Below are positions 1-9,443 of a stretch of 64,000 nucleotides of DNA, piece after piece (position 1 is the stretch's first letter; each line of letters begins with the position of its first letter). Made by a program: the position numbers and the translations under genes. Origin of the DNA: [Clostridium] hylemonae DSM 15053 (GTDB lineage: Bacteria > Bacillota > Clostridia > Lachnospirales > Lachnospiraceae); contig NZ_CP036524.1 of assembly GCF_008281175.1 (NCBI RefSeq), positions 2,170,001 to 2,234,000 on the forward strand. Reading direction: 5' to 3'. Under the pieces are notes generated by a model, which ran no database searches, had not been told where the DNA came from, and saw only the letters and a list, made by a program, of their open reading frames with translations.

Positions 1-640
1 CCGGAGCAAAGCCGTAATAGCCAAGTGTCTCGTCGAGAAAATCGTTAAGGTTCTGCTCGGACATTACATATGTGTAAGTCCTGTCTGCGGGCCGGAGAAG
101 CTGCGGGGCGTCATATTCCATGGCGTAGTCGGCATACAGATCCTCGCCGGACATATTGCTGATAAGCCTTTTCAGTTCTATCATCTGACTGTCTTTATAC
201 TCCCCGGTGACCGACGTCACAGACGGCGTACCGTTCTTGTCGTATGAGATGACGATTCCAACCGCGTATCTGTCCATGTCAGAATCTTTTAATTTCTCCG
301 CAGAACCTGCAAGGCTTTTATCGATCACCTTTCCGCCGGCGTCCTGCACCTGATATTCGGTATACGGATATATCTGCTTAAAACTATCCATCAGCGAAGG
401 ATAGTTTTCGTCCAGACTGCTGTCCTGAAGATTCCCTGCCTCCTCTATATTGTAGAGAGCATAGTTGCTTTTCAGAAATAAATCAAGAAACTCCTCAGAA
501 TGGAGGTAGCCTTCCTTTACCTTCTCTTCTGTCCTGCGGCTGTCTCTGTATGACTGGTCGTACTGGCCTATCATAATACATGCGGACAACAGTATCATTA
601 TTACGATCATACCGACGGCAAGTTTATGCCTGTTTTTCAA
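1..640 (-). CDS. Sensor histidine kinase, N-terminal part (cut by window edge)
   Basis: This open frame runs off the left edge, so only the first ~213 residues are visible. Reading begins at a TTG at 638-640 that overlaps the end of the upstream response regulator by 17 bases; an in-frame ATG ten codons later is an alternative start. Residues ~6-25 (LAVGMIVIMILLSACIMIG) form a membrane segment, followed by a probable extracytoplasmic sensor region rich in charged residues. The His-box and ATPase domains would lie outside the window. The call as a kinase partner rests on gene order directly after an OmpR-type regulator and on the topology; the signal is unknown. Confidence 0.7.
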   Translation of the reverse strand, partial: MKNRHKLAVGMIVIMILLSACIMIGQYDQSYRDSRRTEEKVKEGYLHSEEFLDLFLKSNYALYNIEEAGNLQDSSLDENYPSLMDSFKQIYPYTEYQVQDAGGKVIDKSLAGSAEKLKDSDMDRYAVGIVISYDKNGTPSVTSVTGEYKDSQMIELKRLISNMSGEDLYADYAMEYDAPQLLRPADRTYTYVMSEQNLNDFLDETLGYYGFAP

Positions 641-1331
641 TTTTGTATCCAACGCCCCACACCACCTTCAAATATTTTGGTTCTTTTGGATTGATCTCTA
701 TCTTCTCACGGATATTTCGGATGTGTACCATGATCGTATCTGTCGTTATGGCCCGTTCATTCCACACCCGCTCATATATCTCCTCCGCCGAGAATACTCT
801 GCCCGGACTCTTCATGAGCAGAAGCAGTATCTTGTACTCTATCGGCGTCAGTTTCACCGGTTCTCCGTCCACTGCAGCCTCCACCGTGTCTTCATTGATC
901 TCCAGTCCGCCGATGACATGGACATTGGCAGAGGCTTCTTTTTCATTCAGCTTCTCAGCAAATTTACGGTATCTTCTCAGCTGGGAATTCACCCGCGCCA
1001 GCAGTTCCATCGGCGTAAACGGCTTCGTGACGTAATCATCTGCTCCGATATTAAGTCCCATGATCTTATCCACTTCTTCTGATTTAGCCGACAGCATGAT
1101 AACCGGAAAGTCATGCTTCTCTCTCAGTCTGACCACCATGGTGATGCCGTCCATCCTTGGCATCATCACATCCACTATCGCCAGATGTATGTCTTCTCTC
1201 TCAATCACTTCCAGCCCTTCTCTGCCGTCCGCTGCCTGGTATACCTCGTATCCCTGGCTCTTCAGATATATCTCAACACCTTCTCTGATCTCTTTGTCAT
1301 CTTCCACTATCAATACATGATTCATTTCCAT
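624..1331 (-). CDS. OmpR/PhoB-family response regulator
   Basis: A 235-aa two-component response regulator of normal family length. The receiver domain (residues ~1-120) shows the acidic pair D11/D12, phospho-acceptor D54 in VDVMMPRMDG, and K103 in VTKPF. The C-terminal winged-helix DNA-binding domain (~140-232) contains TTDTIMVHIRNIREKIE and ends with the typical VVWGVGYKIE. The start is supported by GAGGAG about 9 bases upstream. The gene overlaps the start of the downstream kinase, so the pair is translationally coupled. It resembles VanR-like regulators, but the target genes cannot be deduced here. Confidence 0.93.
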   Translation of the reverse strand: MEMNHVLIVEDDKEIREGVEIYLKSQGYEVYQAADGREGLEVIEREDIHLAIVDVMMPRMDGITMVVRLREKHDFPVIMLSAKSEEVDKIMGLNIGADDYVTKPFTPMELLARVNSQLRRYRKFAEKLNEKEASANVHVIGGLEINEDTVEAAVDGEPVKLTPIEYKILLLLMKSPGRVFSAEEIYERVWNERAITTDTIMVHIRNIREKIEINPKEPKYLKVVWGVGYKIEKQA

Positions 1332-1473
1332 CGTCGTCCGCTCCTCATCTCATATGTTCTGTATGGCCTCAGGCCACATCCGGAATTAATAAATAACACC
1401 TCCCTTTTGCACCTTGTAGTATTACCTTACTATCGGATTCTAAAGGGAGGCCTGATAAAAAACTAAAGATTTT

Positions 1474-2229
1474 CTAAACATGCAGGGTTTCCAGAAATTG
1501 TACCATCCGGTCGACATTTACCTGCCCCGGCGCAGACGCTTTGCCTGCCGCCGCAAATGTGACCGAAGAACCGAAGACTTCTCCCGCCAGTCGGCTTACC
1601 GTGCCCATGCTTCCCATGGACATTGTGATCACCGGGCGGCTGTCCGGCTCTTCCCTCACCGTGAGTGTGGCGTCAAGGAGCGTGAGCACATCGCGGCCGC
1701 AGTTCGGCATGACGGCGATCTTCCATATATCCGCTCCGAGCTCCTTCATATAATGCAGTCTGCCGAGCAGTTCTTCCTTCGGCGGCGTCTTATCAAAGTC
1801 ATGGCTGGATGCCACCGCCTTGACTCCTGCGCTCTGTACTTCTCTGATGATACTGCGTGCCTGTCCGGCAAAGGAACATACTTCCACGTCAATGAGATCC
1901 GCATATCCGGACCGGGCCACCGCCGTATTGAGCTGTACATATTCTGCTTCGCTTATCCGTGCAGCGCCGCCCTCCTTCGCTGTCCGGAAGGTAAAGAGAA
2001 GGGGAATATCTCCGAGCGCTTCCCTGAGCTGTGCGGCGGTCTCCACTGCCTTGCCGCAGTCTTTTGCGTCTGTGTACCAGTCTGCCCTCCACTCCGCCAT
2101 ATCCAGCGGAAGATCAGCCAGAGCTCTGGCCTGTGCAGCGATCTCCTCTTTTCCTGTCTCCACGATCGGGACGCAGATCTTGGGGCGTCCTTCTCCTATT
2201 TTTATATTTCTTACGGTCACTGGATCCAT
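1474..2229 (-). CDS. aroD: Type I 3-dehydroquinate dehydratase
   Basis: A 251-aa class I dehydroquinase converting 3-dehydroquinate to 3-dehydroshikimate in the shikimate pathway through a lysine Schiff base. Family hallmarks are visible in order: the EWRADWY segment (substrate Glu/Arg), the TFRTAKEGG arginine, SSHDF with the catalytic histidine, KIAVMP with the Schiff-base lysine, and the C-terminal GKASAPGQ loop that closes over substrate. Length is normal for the family. A strong GGAAGGAGA ribosome site precedes the ATG. The acetyltransferase gene lies 15 bp upstream on the same strand, so the two are probably co-transcribed. No other aro gene is nearby. Confidence 0.95.
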   Translation of the reverse strand: MDPVTVRNIKIGEGRPKICVPIVETGKEEIAAQARALADLPLDMAEWRADWYTDAKDCGKAVETAAQLREALGDIPLLFTFRTAKEGGAARISEAEYVQLNTAVARSGYADLIDVEVCSFAGQARSIIREVQSAGVKAVASSHDFDKTPPKEELLGRLHYMKELGADIWKIAVMPNCGRDVLTLLDATLTVREEPDSRPVITMSMGSMGTVSRLAGEVFGSSVTFAAAGKASAPGQVNVDRMVQFLETLHV

Positions 2230-2244
2230 ACAGTTCTCCTTCCT

Positions 2245-3258
2245 TTACACAACTTCGTTGATATATATTTCTGACAGTGGTATGACTTTGTTCAGTTCCT
2301 CTTTCATGCGTTCCGACATGTGCGCCCCTTCTCTCCTGCATGCATCCTCTGCCGTGCATGCGCCGAATATAAGTTCACCGAGAACGGATATGGGAATCGT
2401 ACCTTCGCTGTTCTCTTCCTTCCCCTCCATCAGCATGACACCGGAATGCTCCGTCCCTGTGAGAACGACGCAGCGGCAGTTGTCCTCTATGACAGGGTCT
2501 GTGATGCAGAAGCATACTGCAGTCAGGCTTCTGAGGCTCAGGCTCATGAGCAGCCGGCGCGCGTCGACGGGGCGCACCATGATCAGCGGCCTGCCTGTCT
2601 CTACTTCCGGAACATACGGGCGGCAGTCCGTGATCACTCCGTCCCGCCGGTACAGCATAAGCTTCCCGCCGTCTGCACCGTACTCCTTTTTAAGCCGCTC
2701 ATAATAGGCGGCGCTTCGGACGGCAAAGACATCGTAACGGCTCTCCAGATACCGGTTTGCAGCCTCTGCGAGCTCCTGGCATTCTCCATATGAGAGTTCG
2801 CGGATGTCCGTATCCGCACATGCTTCATCCGGGCGCTGCCCGTCTGCACACGCACAGAAGCTTCTCTTCTGCTCATACACCGTGCGGAAATCATAGGGCA
2901 GATAGATCGCCTCCGCCGCCGGCATCAGAAAGGTGAACGTCTCGCCTGCCTCATACATTGCCTTGAGCGCGCTGTTCAGAAGCAGCCCCATATAGCCCCG
3001 CCTGCGGTAAGCCGCCCTCGTGGCCACCGCCACAATATAATGCGCCGTCTGCCTCCTGCCGTTTACACTCATCTCATAAGGATTGAGGTGCAGCATCGCC
3101 TGGATGTCCCCGTCTTCTTCTATCACATATATCTTGTTGTCTTTTATCTTCTCTGTGTAATAATAATCTACAAAGCTGCCGCTGTCATCTGGAAACACTT
3201 CTTCATAGAGCGGCCTTGTCAAAACGTGTTCTTCCCTGGATAGTTTTCTGATCTTCAT
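2245..3258 (-). CDS. GNAT-family N-acetyltransferase, Eis-like two-domain form
   Basis: A 337-aa protein. The N-terminal half has a GNAT fold with the acetyl-CoA binding signature TRAAYRRRGYMGLLL preceded by the IVAVAT strand. The protein is about twice the length of a single GNAT domain, and the second half ends in ICTAED-like, SCP2-type sequence as in Eis-like acetyltransferases (enhanced intracellular survival family). Substrate unknown; aminoglycoside or peptide amines are known for that family, but nothing here identifies one. It is the upstream gene of a likely two-gene unit with aroD. The assignment of the second domain is by general resemblance only. Confidence 0.8.
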   Translation of the reverse strand: MKIRKLSREEHVLTRPLYEEVFPDDSGSFVDYYYTEKIKDNKIYVIEEDGDIQAMLHLNPYEMSVNGRRQTAHYIVAVATRAAYRRRGYMGLLLNSALKAMYEAGETFTFLMPAAEAIYLPYDFRTVYEQKRSFCACADGQRPDEACADTDIRELSYGECQELAEAANRYLESRYDVFAVRSAAYYERLKKEYGADGGKLMLYRRDGVITDCRPYVPEVETGRPLIMVRPVDARRLLMSLSLRSLTAVCFCITDPVIEDNCRCVVLTGTEHSGVMLMEGKEENSEGTIPISVLGELIFGACTAEDACRREGAHMSERMKEELNKVIPLSEIYINEVV

Positions 3259-3322
3259 CTATTTACTCCTTTTTAAGGCTAACTGTCTCGTTCAATATAA
3301 GGAATATGTCTATGTTATAAAA

Positions 3323-3347
3323 ATAGACTGCGCACTGCGCAATCTAT
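3323..3347 (-). terminator. Intrinsic terminator after ispF
   Basis: An 11-bp imperfect inverted repeat (ATAGACTGCGC / GCGCAATCTAT, 3-nt loop) lies 14 bases beyond the ispF stop. On the minus strand it is followed by a T-rich tract, as expected for a rho-independent terminator. It separates ispF from the acetyltransferase-aroD unit. Confidence 0.7.
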
Positions 3348-3360
3348 CTCTGTCAACTCC

Positions 3361-3909
3361 TTACATTCTGCTGCGCGGACAGCCGGAACATCCGCCGCAC
3401 CCGCCTTCCGCCGGGCCTACCGCGTAGCTTGCATTCGCGATCGTCTCGATGCCTGCAACGGCCTGTGCCGATATTCCTTCTCCGGCCCCGGTAAATCCAA
3501 GCCCTTCTTCCGTGGTCGCCTTTATATTCACCTGGCTTACGTCCAGATGCAGCGCGGCTGCGACATTTTCCCGCATCTTTTCTATATGGGGCGCCATCTT
3601 CGGCCGCTGCGCGATTATCGTCGCGTCGATGTTGCCGATGACATAAAGCTCTTCCTCGACCAGCCCGCCGACACGTTCCAGAAGCTTCATGCTGGATGCC
3701 CCTTCATATTCCGGGTCCGTATCCGGGAAATGCCTTCCGATATCTCCAAGCGCAGCTGCTCCAAGCAGCGCGTCCATGATGGCATGGAGGAGCACGTCCG
3801 CGTCAGAATGTCCGAGCAGACCTTTCTCATGAGGGATCTTCACTCCACCGACGATCAGCTCTCTTCCTTCCACAAGCTTATGAACATCATAGCCCATTCC
3901 TACCCGCAT
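3361..3909 (-). CDS. ispF: 2-C-methyl-D-erythritol 2,4-cyclodiphosphate synthase with Cys-rich C-terminal tail
   Basis: IspF closes 4-diphosphocytidyl-methylerythritol 2-phosphate into the cyclodiphosphate in the non-mevalonate isoprenoid pathway. The metal ligands D8 and H10 (GMGYDVHKL) and H42 in [14 protein letters not shown] are present, as is the [11 protein letters not shown] loop and the [15 protein letters not shown] active-site segment. The conserved fold ends near residue ~157. The protein then continues for about 25 residues with a glycine/cysteine-rich tail ([14 protein letters not shown]), which is unusual because IspF normally ends there. Only 4 bp separate it from the upstream membrane-protein gene, suggesting co-transcription. 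Confidence 0.95.
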   Translation of the reverse strand: MRVGMGYDVHKLVEGRELIVGGVKIPHEKGLLGHSDADVLLHAIMDALLGAAALGDIGRHFPDTDPEYEGASSMKLLERVGGLVEEELYVIGNIDATIIAQRPKMAPHIEKMRENVAAALHLDVSQVNIKATTEEGLGFTGAGEGISAQAVAGIETIANASYAVGPAEGGCGGCSGCPRSRM

Positions 3910-3913
3910 ATTA

Positions 3914-4249
3914 TTACTCCTTCTCTTCGTCAGTCTCTTCTATATTGTTGCCATCTTCCGGAGTTTCTACCACTTCTGCCGTGTTTTCTTCAATTTCCTC
4001 CGACGCCGTCTCCTCCTGCGCCTCTTCTATCACATCGTCATCCACCGGCTCCTGCGGCCCTTCTTTCAGATAGGTCCTCACTCCCGTCAGAAGCCAGCCA
4101 ATACCTATCACCGCAAATGCAGCCCCCGCCAGCGTGTACCACGTATAGTTCTTCGGCATCTCCGTCAGGGCATCCTTGATGAGTCCGATTCCAAGATACG
4201 CGAGATATCCTCCTGTGATAAGCCGGAATACAAAACGTCCTTTTGTCAT
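3914..4249 (-). CDS. Small two-helix membrane protein with acidic C-terminus
   Basis: I place the start at the ATG at 4247-4249 ([10 protein letters not shown]), preceded by AGGAGG; the frame stays open upstream to 4339 but that stretch lacks a ribosome site and has ordinary intergenic character. The ~111-aa product has two hydrophobic segments ([17 protein letters not shown] and [18 protein letters not shown]) and then about 55 residues very rich in Glu and Asp ([18 protein letters not shown]). It is the first gene of a pair with ispF. No family is recognised; the layout suggests a small inner-membrane protein with a cytoplasmic acidic tail. Confidence 0.65.
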   Translation of the reverse strand: MTKGRFVFRLITGGYLAYLGIGLIKDALTEMPKNYTWYTLAGAAFAVIGIGWLLTGVRTYLKEGPQEPVDDDVIEEAQEETASEEIEENTAEVVETPEDGNNIEETDEEKE

Positions 4250-4393
4250 AATTTTTATCTTCTGCCTCCTGTTTTCTGTACATTTCGTCTCTCTTAAACC
4301 GATTAAAAAAACTATATCATAAACTATAATCGAATGCAATAACGGCAGAAAAAGCGCATCGGAAAAAAATTACAAATTTCCTCAAAAAAAGTG

Positions 4394-4423
4394 TTGACAT
4401 TTTCCCGATTTCAATAGTATAAT
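4394..4423 (+). promoter_or_regulatory. Consensus sigma-A promoter for the tRNA pair
   Basis: TTGACA (4394-4399) and TATAAT (4418-4423) are both perfect consensus hexamers with an 18-bp spacer, about 36 bp upstream of tRNA-Val. Perfect boxes are typical of stable RNA promoters. Confidence 0.9.
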
Positions 4424-4459
4424 AGCAAAGCGGGTTGCGAGAGAACAACCTCAAAAAAT

Positions 4460-4532
4460 GGGATCATAGCTCAGCTGGGAGAGCATCTGCCTTACAAGCA
4501 GAGGGTCATAGGTTCGAGCCCTATTGGTCCCA
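4460..4532 (+). tRNA. tRNA-Val (anticodon UAC)
   Basis: A 73-nt cloverleaf. The acceptor GGGATCA pairs with TGGTCCC (one G.U), the D-arm is AGCTC..GAGC, the anticodon stem CTGCC/..CAG carries the loop TTACAAG (anticodon TAC), and the T-arm has the conserved GGTTCGAGCC. No CCA is encoded. An AT-rich hairpin (4536-4561) separates it from the following tRNA-Met and may be a processing or weak termination signal. Confidence 0.95.
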
Positions 4533-4576
4533 TTTACAAAAAAAGATTTATCTTTTTTTGTGTCAATTTGATATCT

Positions 4577-4650
4577 GGCGGGATAGCTCAGTTGGCTAGA
4601 GCATACGGTTCATACCCGTAGTGTCGCTGGTTCAAATCCAGTTCCCGCTA
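4577..4650 (+). tRNA. tRNA-Met (elongator type, anticodon CAU)
   Basis: A 74-nt cloverleaf starting GGCGGGATAGCTCAG, anticodon loop TTCATAC (anticodon CAT), T-arm GGTTCAAATCC, acceptor closing TCCCGCT plus A discriminator. The first pair is G.U rather than the unpaired C-A of initiator tRNA, and there is no run of three G-C pairs in the anticodon stem, so I call it elongator Met. An Ile2 (modified CAU) tRNA is not excluded by sequence alone. Confidence 0.9.
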
Positions 4651-4658
4651 CTTTAAAG

Positions 4659-4684
4659 ACTCATCTGCTGTGATGAGTTTTTTT
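4659..4684 (+). terminator. Intrinsic terminator of the tRNA pair
   Basis: ACTCATC (4659-4665) pairs with GATGAGT (4672-4678) around a 6-nt loop, followed directly by a run of T. It ends the tRNA transcript. Confidence 0.88.
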
Positions 4685-4711
4685 GTTTGGAAATTCAAAA
4701 GGATCGACGAT

Positions 4712-4756
4712 GGGGTCAGGCCCCTATGGAATATAACTCCATAGGGGCCTGACCCC
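4712..4756. repeat. GGGGTCAGGCCCC-type palindromic repeat, copy 1
   Basis: A perfect 19-bp inverted repeat (GGGGTCAGGCCCCTATGGA) with a 7-nt spacer lies between the tRNA terminator and the end of gdhA. The core resembles the palindromes at 44,245-44,280 and 63,273-63,308. No T-run follows on either strand, so it is not a simple terminator; a REP-type dispersed element is more likely. Confidence 0.85.
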
Positions 4757-4792
4757 TTTGCGCGGATCTATGTTCTGTCAGAGAACTTTTTT

Positions 4793-6181
<1,389 letters not shown>

Positions 6182-6192
6182 TTATAGCAAAA

Positions 6193-6220
6193 GAGGAATA
6201 GACCGACTCGGCTATTCCTC
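6193..6220 (-). terminator. Terminator or attenuator hairpin upstream of gdhA
   Basis: GAGGAATAG and CTATTCCTC form a 9-bp stem with a 10-nt loop, followed on the minus strand by TTTT. It can end transcription from the surface-protein gene, or attenuate gdhA: a plausible TTGTCA / TTAAGAT promoter lies just upstream on the minus strand (around 6245-6275). Confidence 0.65.
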
Positions 6221-6399
6221 CTGACCTCTCTGTCCATTTACCATCTTAAAGTATTCCGATGGAAATGACAAGAATTTTTTTTGGTTTTTTCCACTTTTTT
6301 GCAACTTTTCCATTTCATTCTTGCAAACATATTGTTTTTTATGCAGTATTCATGGTTTTCGCATCTCAAATTGCATGTTTCTAAAATATTTTCTTCAAA

Positions 6400-9147
6400 T
6401 CACTCCCCTTTTTCTTTCTCATTTCCCCGGCTTCGCAGCTTTTTCCCGGCGACAGCCGTTATCACAGCAAGGGCACAGACTGCTGCCAGTATATAGACTG
6501 CCGCCGGAGACTCATCTCCTGTCGCCAGACTTCCCGCCCGATCTGTCTCAGCCGGACTGCCATGTCCAGACGCGCCGTACGCACCGTCCGCGCCTGCCCC
6601 GCCACCGTTCGTTCCGGGACGCAGCGCCGGACTTCCTCCCGGCTCTTCCGGGTCAACGCCGCCCGGCAGGCCGCTGCCGCCATTGATATCTCCGCCTGTT
6701 CCTGGCTGCACATCTTCATATATAAGTGTGTATACAGAAAACCGGTCTGTCTCTATCGTCACGGTATCTGCCTCTGTATCCAGGTCCTGAAGCACATCCG
6801 CAGTCAGCGCTCCGGCGGCGGATCCGTGAACGCGCACGACGGAGAATGTCCGCCGTTTTGCATCCGCCCTGTATGCCTCCGGCACACCGATCACGATGCG
6901 CATCGGCACGCCGGGCTCGGCGATCTTCGTCTCCGCACCGTTCTTTATCTTGAAGAAATTAATATCAAGGCTTGCCGCCACGGCCTGATTTTCCTTCATA
7001 GCTCCTTCTGTCGCGGCTTTCACGCTGCTGTCCATATGATCCACTTCATGGACGCGCAGTTCAAATCCGATCACGCTGCCGTCCGTGATCTCCTTTTTTT
7101 CTTCCTCCGTCAGAAGTGCATCCGCAAGCCGCCTGGAATCTTCTACATTTACCTTTATCCCTGCGGCGCCCTGCCCCATATTCACTTCCACATTCTGGTC
7201 CGGACCTGTTTGTTTCCTGATCTTCCAGAGTGAAGCCGTGTCTGTTACCTCGTACGAAAGCTCACCGTTCTTCAGGACGAACCAGTCTGCGGCCGAGTCC
7301 GTGTCTGCGCACGATACGAGAACTTCTCCCGGTTTTACTCCCTGATTGATAAGCTGGGCCGGCACCCCGTCTTTCTTGCCGAGATACGCCCTGATCGCAA
7401 GCGGACGGTTGAGCGCAATGTCGTCAAAGCACGTAAGTGTATCCGTCACCGTACTGTCTGCCAGCACGAGAGAAGAAGTACACGCGGACGCTGAAGGATT
7501 CCCTTTCGTGTCCACATGTCCGCCCCAAACATTCTCAGCTGTCACAGCCTGTAATACAGTCTTAATTTTCTCCGGCGCACTGCTGCTTTTATCCTGGCCG
7601 TCGCTCTCCCCGGCGGCGTAAACGGACGGATAACACTGCTGCCCCGCGTCTCCCAGCTCCTTGCAAAAATATCCGGAGATATCGGAAAGTTCGATACGGA
7701 CCGCTCCGGAGCGGGCCGTCCCCCCTGAGGAAGCCTCACCGCTGCCATAGATATTTCCGGCGACTTCACCTTTGCTTACAGCCAGACTCACAGCCCCCTT
7801 TATATCCGCCGAGGAACCGCTTCCGGATGCTTCCCCGCCTCCGTAGAACGCATGGCATACCCAGTAGTCTTCAAACTGCTCCTCCACCGGTGTGACGCAC
7901 GCCGTCACGTCGATATCCACGGACCCGGCCCGGGCGCTGCCTCCGCCGGACGCCGTCCCTCCGCCGTACAGATAACCGTACAGATTAAAACAGTTCTGCA
8001 CCTGTATGGATATGTTGCCCGCCACATCCGCGCACGCTTCTTTGTCAGCGGTTCCCCCTCCGCGCAGGATCATCATCTCGTTGCCGTCCACAGTAATCTC
8101 CACAGCTCCTGCTTTTGCCTGTGCCCCTGTACCGGACGCGGCTCCGGCCCCGTATACTTCCCTTATATCCACCTTGCTAAGCGCGATCGTGACTTTGCCT
8201 TTCACATCTGCCCGCGCAGTGCCCGACGCTCCGGCGGCAGCTGACGCGCTTCCTCCGCCTCTGACCGAGTAGGTGCAGCCGTACACAGACAATGTTGTAC
8301 TCCCCACATCTGCGCATGCGTCAAATGCGCCCGCCGCATACGCCTTCCCTCCCCCATATATATAATGATGGTAGTTCGCCGGTTCATCCAAAGCGGATAT
8401 GGCAGCACTTCCGGACACATTCGCAGAGGCATTCCCCTTCTTTCCTTCTGCGTAACCGCCGCCATACACAGAACCTGCGTCTGCGCTGCCGGTGATCCGT
8501 ATGGAGACACTGCCGTCAACATCCGCACTGCCCGTACCGTCGGAAAAGCCTCCCCCATAGACGGTGCTCACGTACACGCCGTCTATCGTGATGCTGACAT
8601 CCCCCTTCACAGGTTCATTTTTTCCGCCGCCGTATACGGTGTTCAGGGAGCTGACAGGCGCATCTATAAGCTTGTTCTCTCCTGTCCCGTCATATACATA
8701 AGTGCCTCCGCTGACACTGTCCTTTTTAAGCGTCACTGCCGCCCCGTATGTGTAGAGCGTGCCGCCTTCCAGAAGGACCGGCTGTCCGGCGCTCTTTTCG
8801 TCCGTCTCCTTCAGAGACGCCGGCGAAGTGTTCACGGGATCGCCCTGCCCCTGCGGAGCACGCTCAGTCCCGCCGTCCGCCGCCTCTTTCTGAGGTTCCG
8901 TCTCCTCCTTTTCCGGTTCCGGTGTCCCGCCTGTATCCGCGGTGTCTTCAGGACCGGCCGATTCGTCTTCCGCCTTGCCTGTACTGTCCCCTGTCTTATC
9001 TGCGCTGTCATTTGCCGTCCCCGTCTCTTCCTGCTTTGTCCCCGGCTCTCCTGCCGCGCCGTCTTCCTGTGCAAATGCGGTACAGACAAGATTGACGGAC
9101 AGCAGCAACGCGGCCATGACTGCGCATATTTGTCTTTTTCTTTTCAT
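6400..9147 (-). CDS. Large secreted, wall- or membrane-anchored repeat protein (YGGG repeats)
   Basis: A 915-aa surface protein. It starts with a signal peptide (MKRKRQ, hydrophobic core, cleavage near AFAQ), then a ~90-residue Glu/Thr/Pro-rich low-complexity linker. Residues ~165-500 hold about ten imperfect repeats built around VYGGG / IYGGG / LYGGG followed by a small-residue loop and a short beta strand such as DVDGSVSIRITG, suggesting a solenoid. The C-terminus has SLATGDESP, a hydrophobic helix and a KKLRSRGNEK tail: the layout of a sortase signal, but without a proper LPXTG. Probable role is adhesion or cell envelope; ligand unknown. It sits behind a probable c-di-GMP riboswitch. Confidence 0.8.
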   Translation of the reverse strand: MKRKRQICAVMAALLLSVNLVCTAFAQEDGAAGEPGTKQEETGTANDSADKTGDSTGKAEDESAGPEDTADTGGTPEPEKEETEPQKEAADGGTERAPQGQGDPVNTSPASLKETDEKSAGQPVLLEGGTLYTYGAAVTLKKDSVSGGTYVYDGTGENKLIDAPVSSLNTVYGGGKNEPVKGDVSITIDGVYVSTVYGGGFSDGTGSADVDGSVSIRITGSADAGSVYGGGYAEGKKGNASANVSGSAAISALDEPANYHHYIYGGGKAYAAGAFDACADVGSTTLSVYGCTYSVRGGGSASAAAGASGTARADVKGKVTIALSKVDIREVYGAGAASGTGAQAKAGAVEITVDGNEMMILRGGGTADKEACADVAGNISIQVQNCFNLYGYLYGGGTASGGGSARAGSVDIDVTACVTPVEEQFEDYWVCHAFYGGGEASGSGSSADIKGAVSLAVSKGEVAGNIYGSGEASSGGTARSGAVRIELSDISGYFCKELGDAGQQCYPSVYAAGESDGQDKSSSAPEKIKTVLQAVTAENVWGGHVDTKGNPSASACTSSLVLADSTVTDTLTCFDDIALNRPLAIRAYLGKKDGVPAQLINQGVKPGEVLVSCADTDSAADWFVLKNGELSYEVTDTASLWKIRKQTGPDQNVEVNMGQGAAGIKVNVEDSRRLADALLTEEEKKEITDGSVIGFELRVHEVDHMDSSVKAATEGAMKENQAVAASLDINFFKIKNGAETKIAEPGVPMRIVIGVPEAYRADAKRRTFSVVRVHGSAAGALTADVLQDLDTEADTVTIETDRFSVYTLIYEDVQPGTGGDINGGSGLPGGVDPEEPGGSPALRPGTNGGGAGADGAYGASGHGSPAETDRAGSLATGDESPAAVYILAAVCALAVITAVAGKKLRSRGNEKEKGE

Positions 9148-9245
9148 CCCTTACTCCCCCGTTCTGAATTTAATGTCACCTTGTGTTATGATTATCATTT
9201 TATGCAATTGTGTCCTGTATGCCACGGAGAAATGCGGATGCAAAG

Positions 9246-9385
9246 AAAAAACATACCCTGATGTGAGGTATGCCGGGCGGAAGGGCAGAAACTCCCCTTT
9301 CCATGAGTGCAGCCGGCTGCCATACATGTCATTTCTGCTTAGGCCCTCTGGCTTTGTCAAATATTTCTATATATTTCCATCTGTT
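9246..9385 (-). ncRNA. Probable c-di-GMP-I (GEMM) riboswitch with terminator platform
   Basis: Read on the minus strand, the leader contains a hairpin with an AGAA loop, then AAAGCCAGAGGGCCTAAG, then GGCAGCCGGCTGC. These match, in order, the P1b, GCAAAGCC..GG(U/C)CUAAG and (A)GCCGGGUUGC blocks of the GEMM-I aptamer. It deviates at the usual GACGCAAAGCC, which here reads GACAAAGCC. The aptamer (about 9300-9385) is followed by a hairpin CATACC/GGTATG (9252-9272) with six U's: an intrinsic terminator ~100 bases before the surface-protein start. This layout predicts c-di-GMP control of the surface protein. The class assignment is by motif memory, not a covariance search. Confidence 0.65.
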
Positions 9386-9393
9386 CACGCGCA

Positions 9394-9427
9394 AAAAGGA
9401 CGGGCAGTTAAAATTGCCCGTCCTTTT
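9394..9427 (-). terminator. Intrinsic terminator after purL
   Basis: A 13-bp perfect stem (AAAAGGACGGGCA / TGCCCGTCCTTTT) with an 8-nt loop, 16 bases past the purL stop, T-rich at both ends. Confidence 0.9.
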
Positions 9428-9443
9428 CTCGGTCTTGTCTGTC

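Noticed and set aside
580-1466. Plus-strand open frames over the first response regulator
   Set aside because: They lack ribosome sites and lie antisense to a fully recognisable gene.
4767-4786. GTTCTGTCAGAGAAC palindrome as a LexA box
   Set aside because: Half-sites are in the opposite order and spaced by seven bases, and it lies downstream of gdhA rather than at a promoter.
9188-9198. Fur box (ATGATTATCAT) upstream of the surface protein
   Set aside because: The 11-bp core matches Fur-type palindromes but the flanks match poorly, and it lies downstream of the terminator rather than over a promoter.
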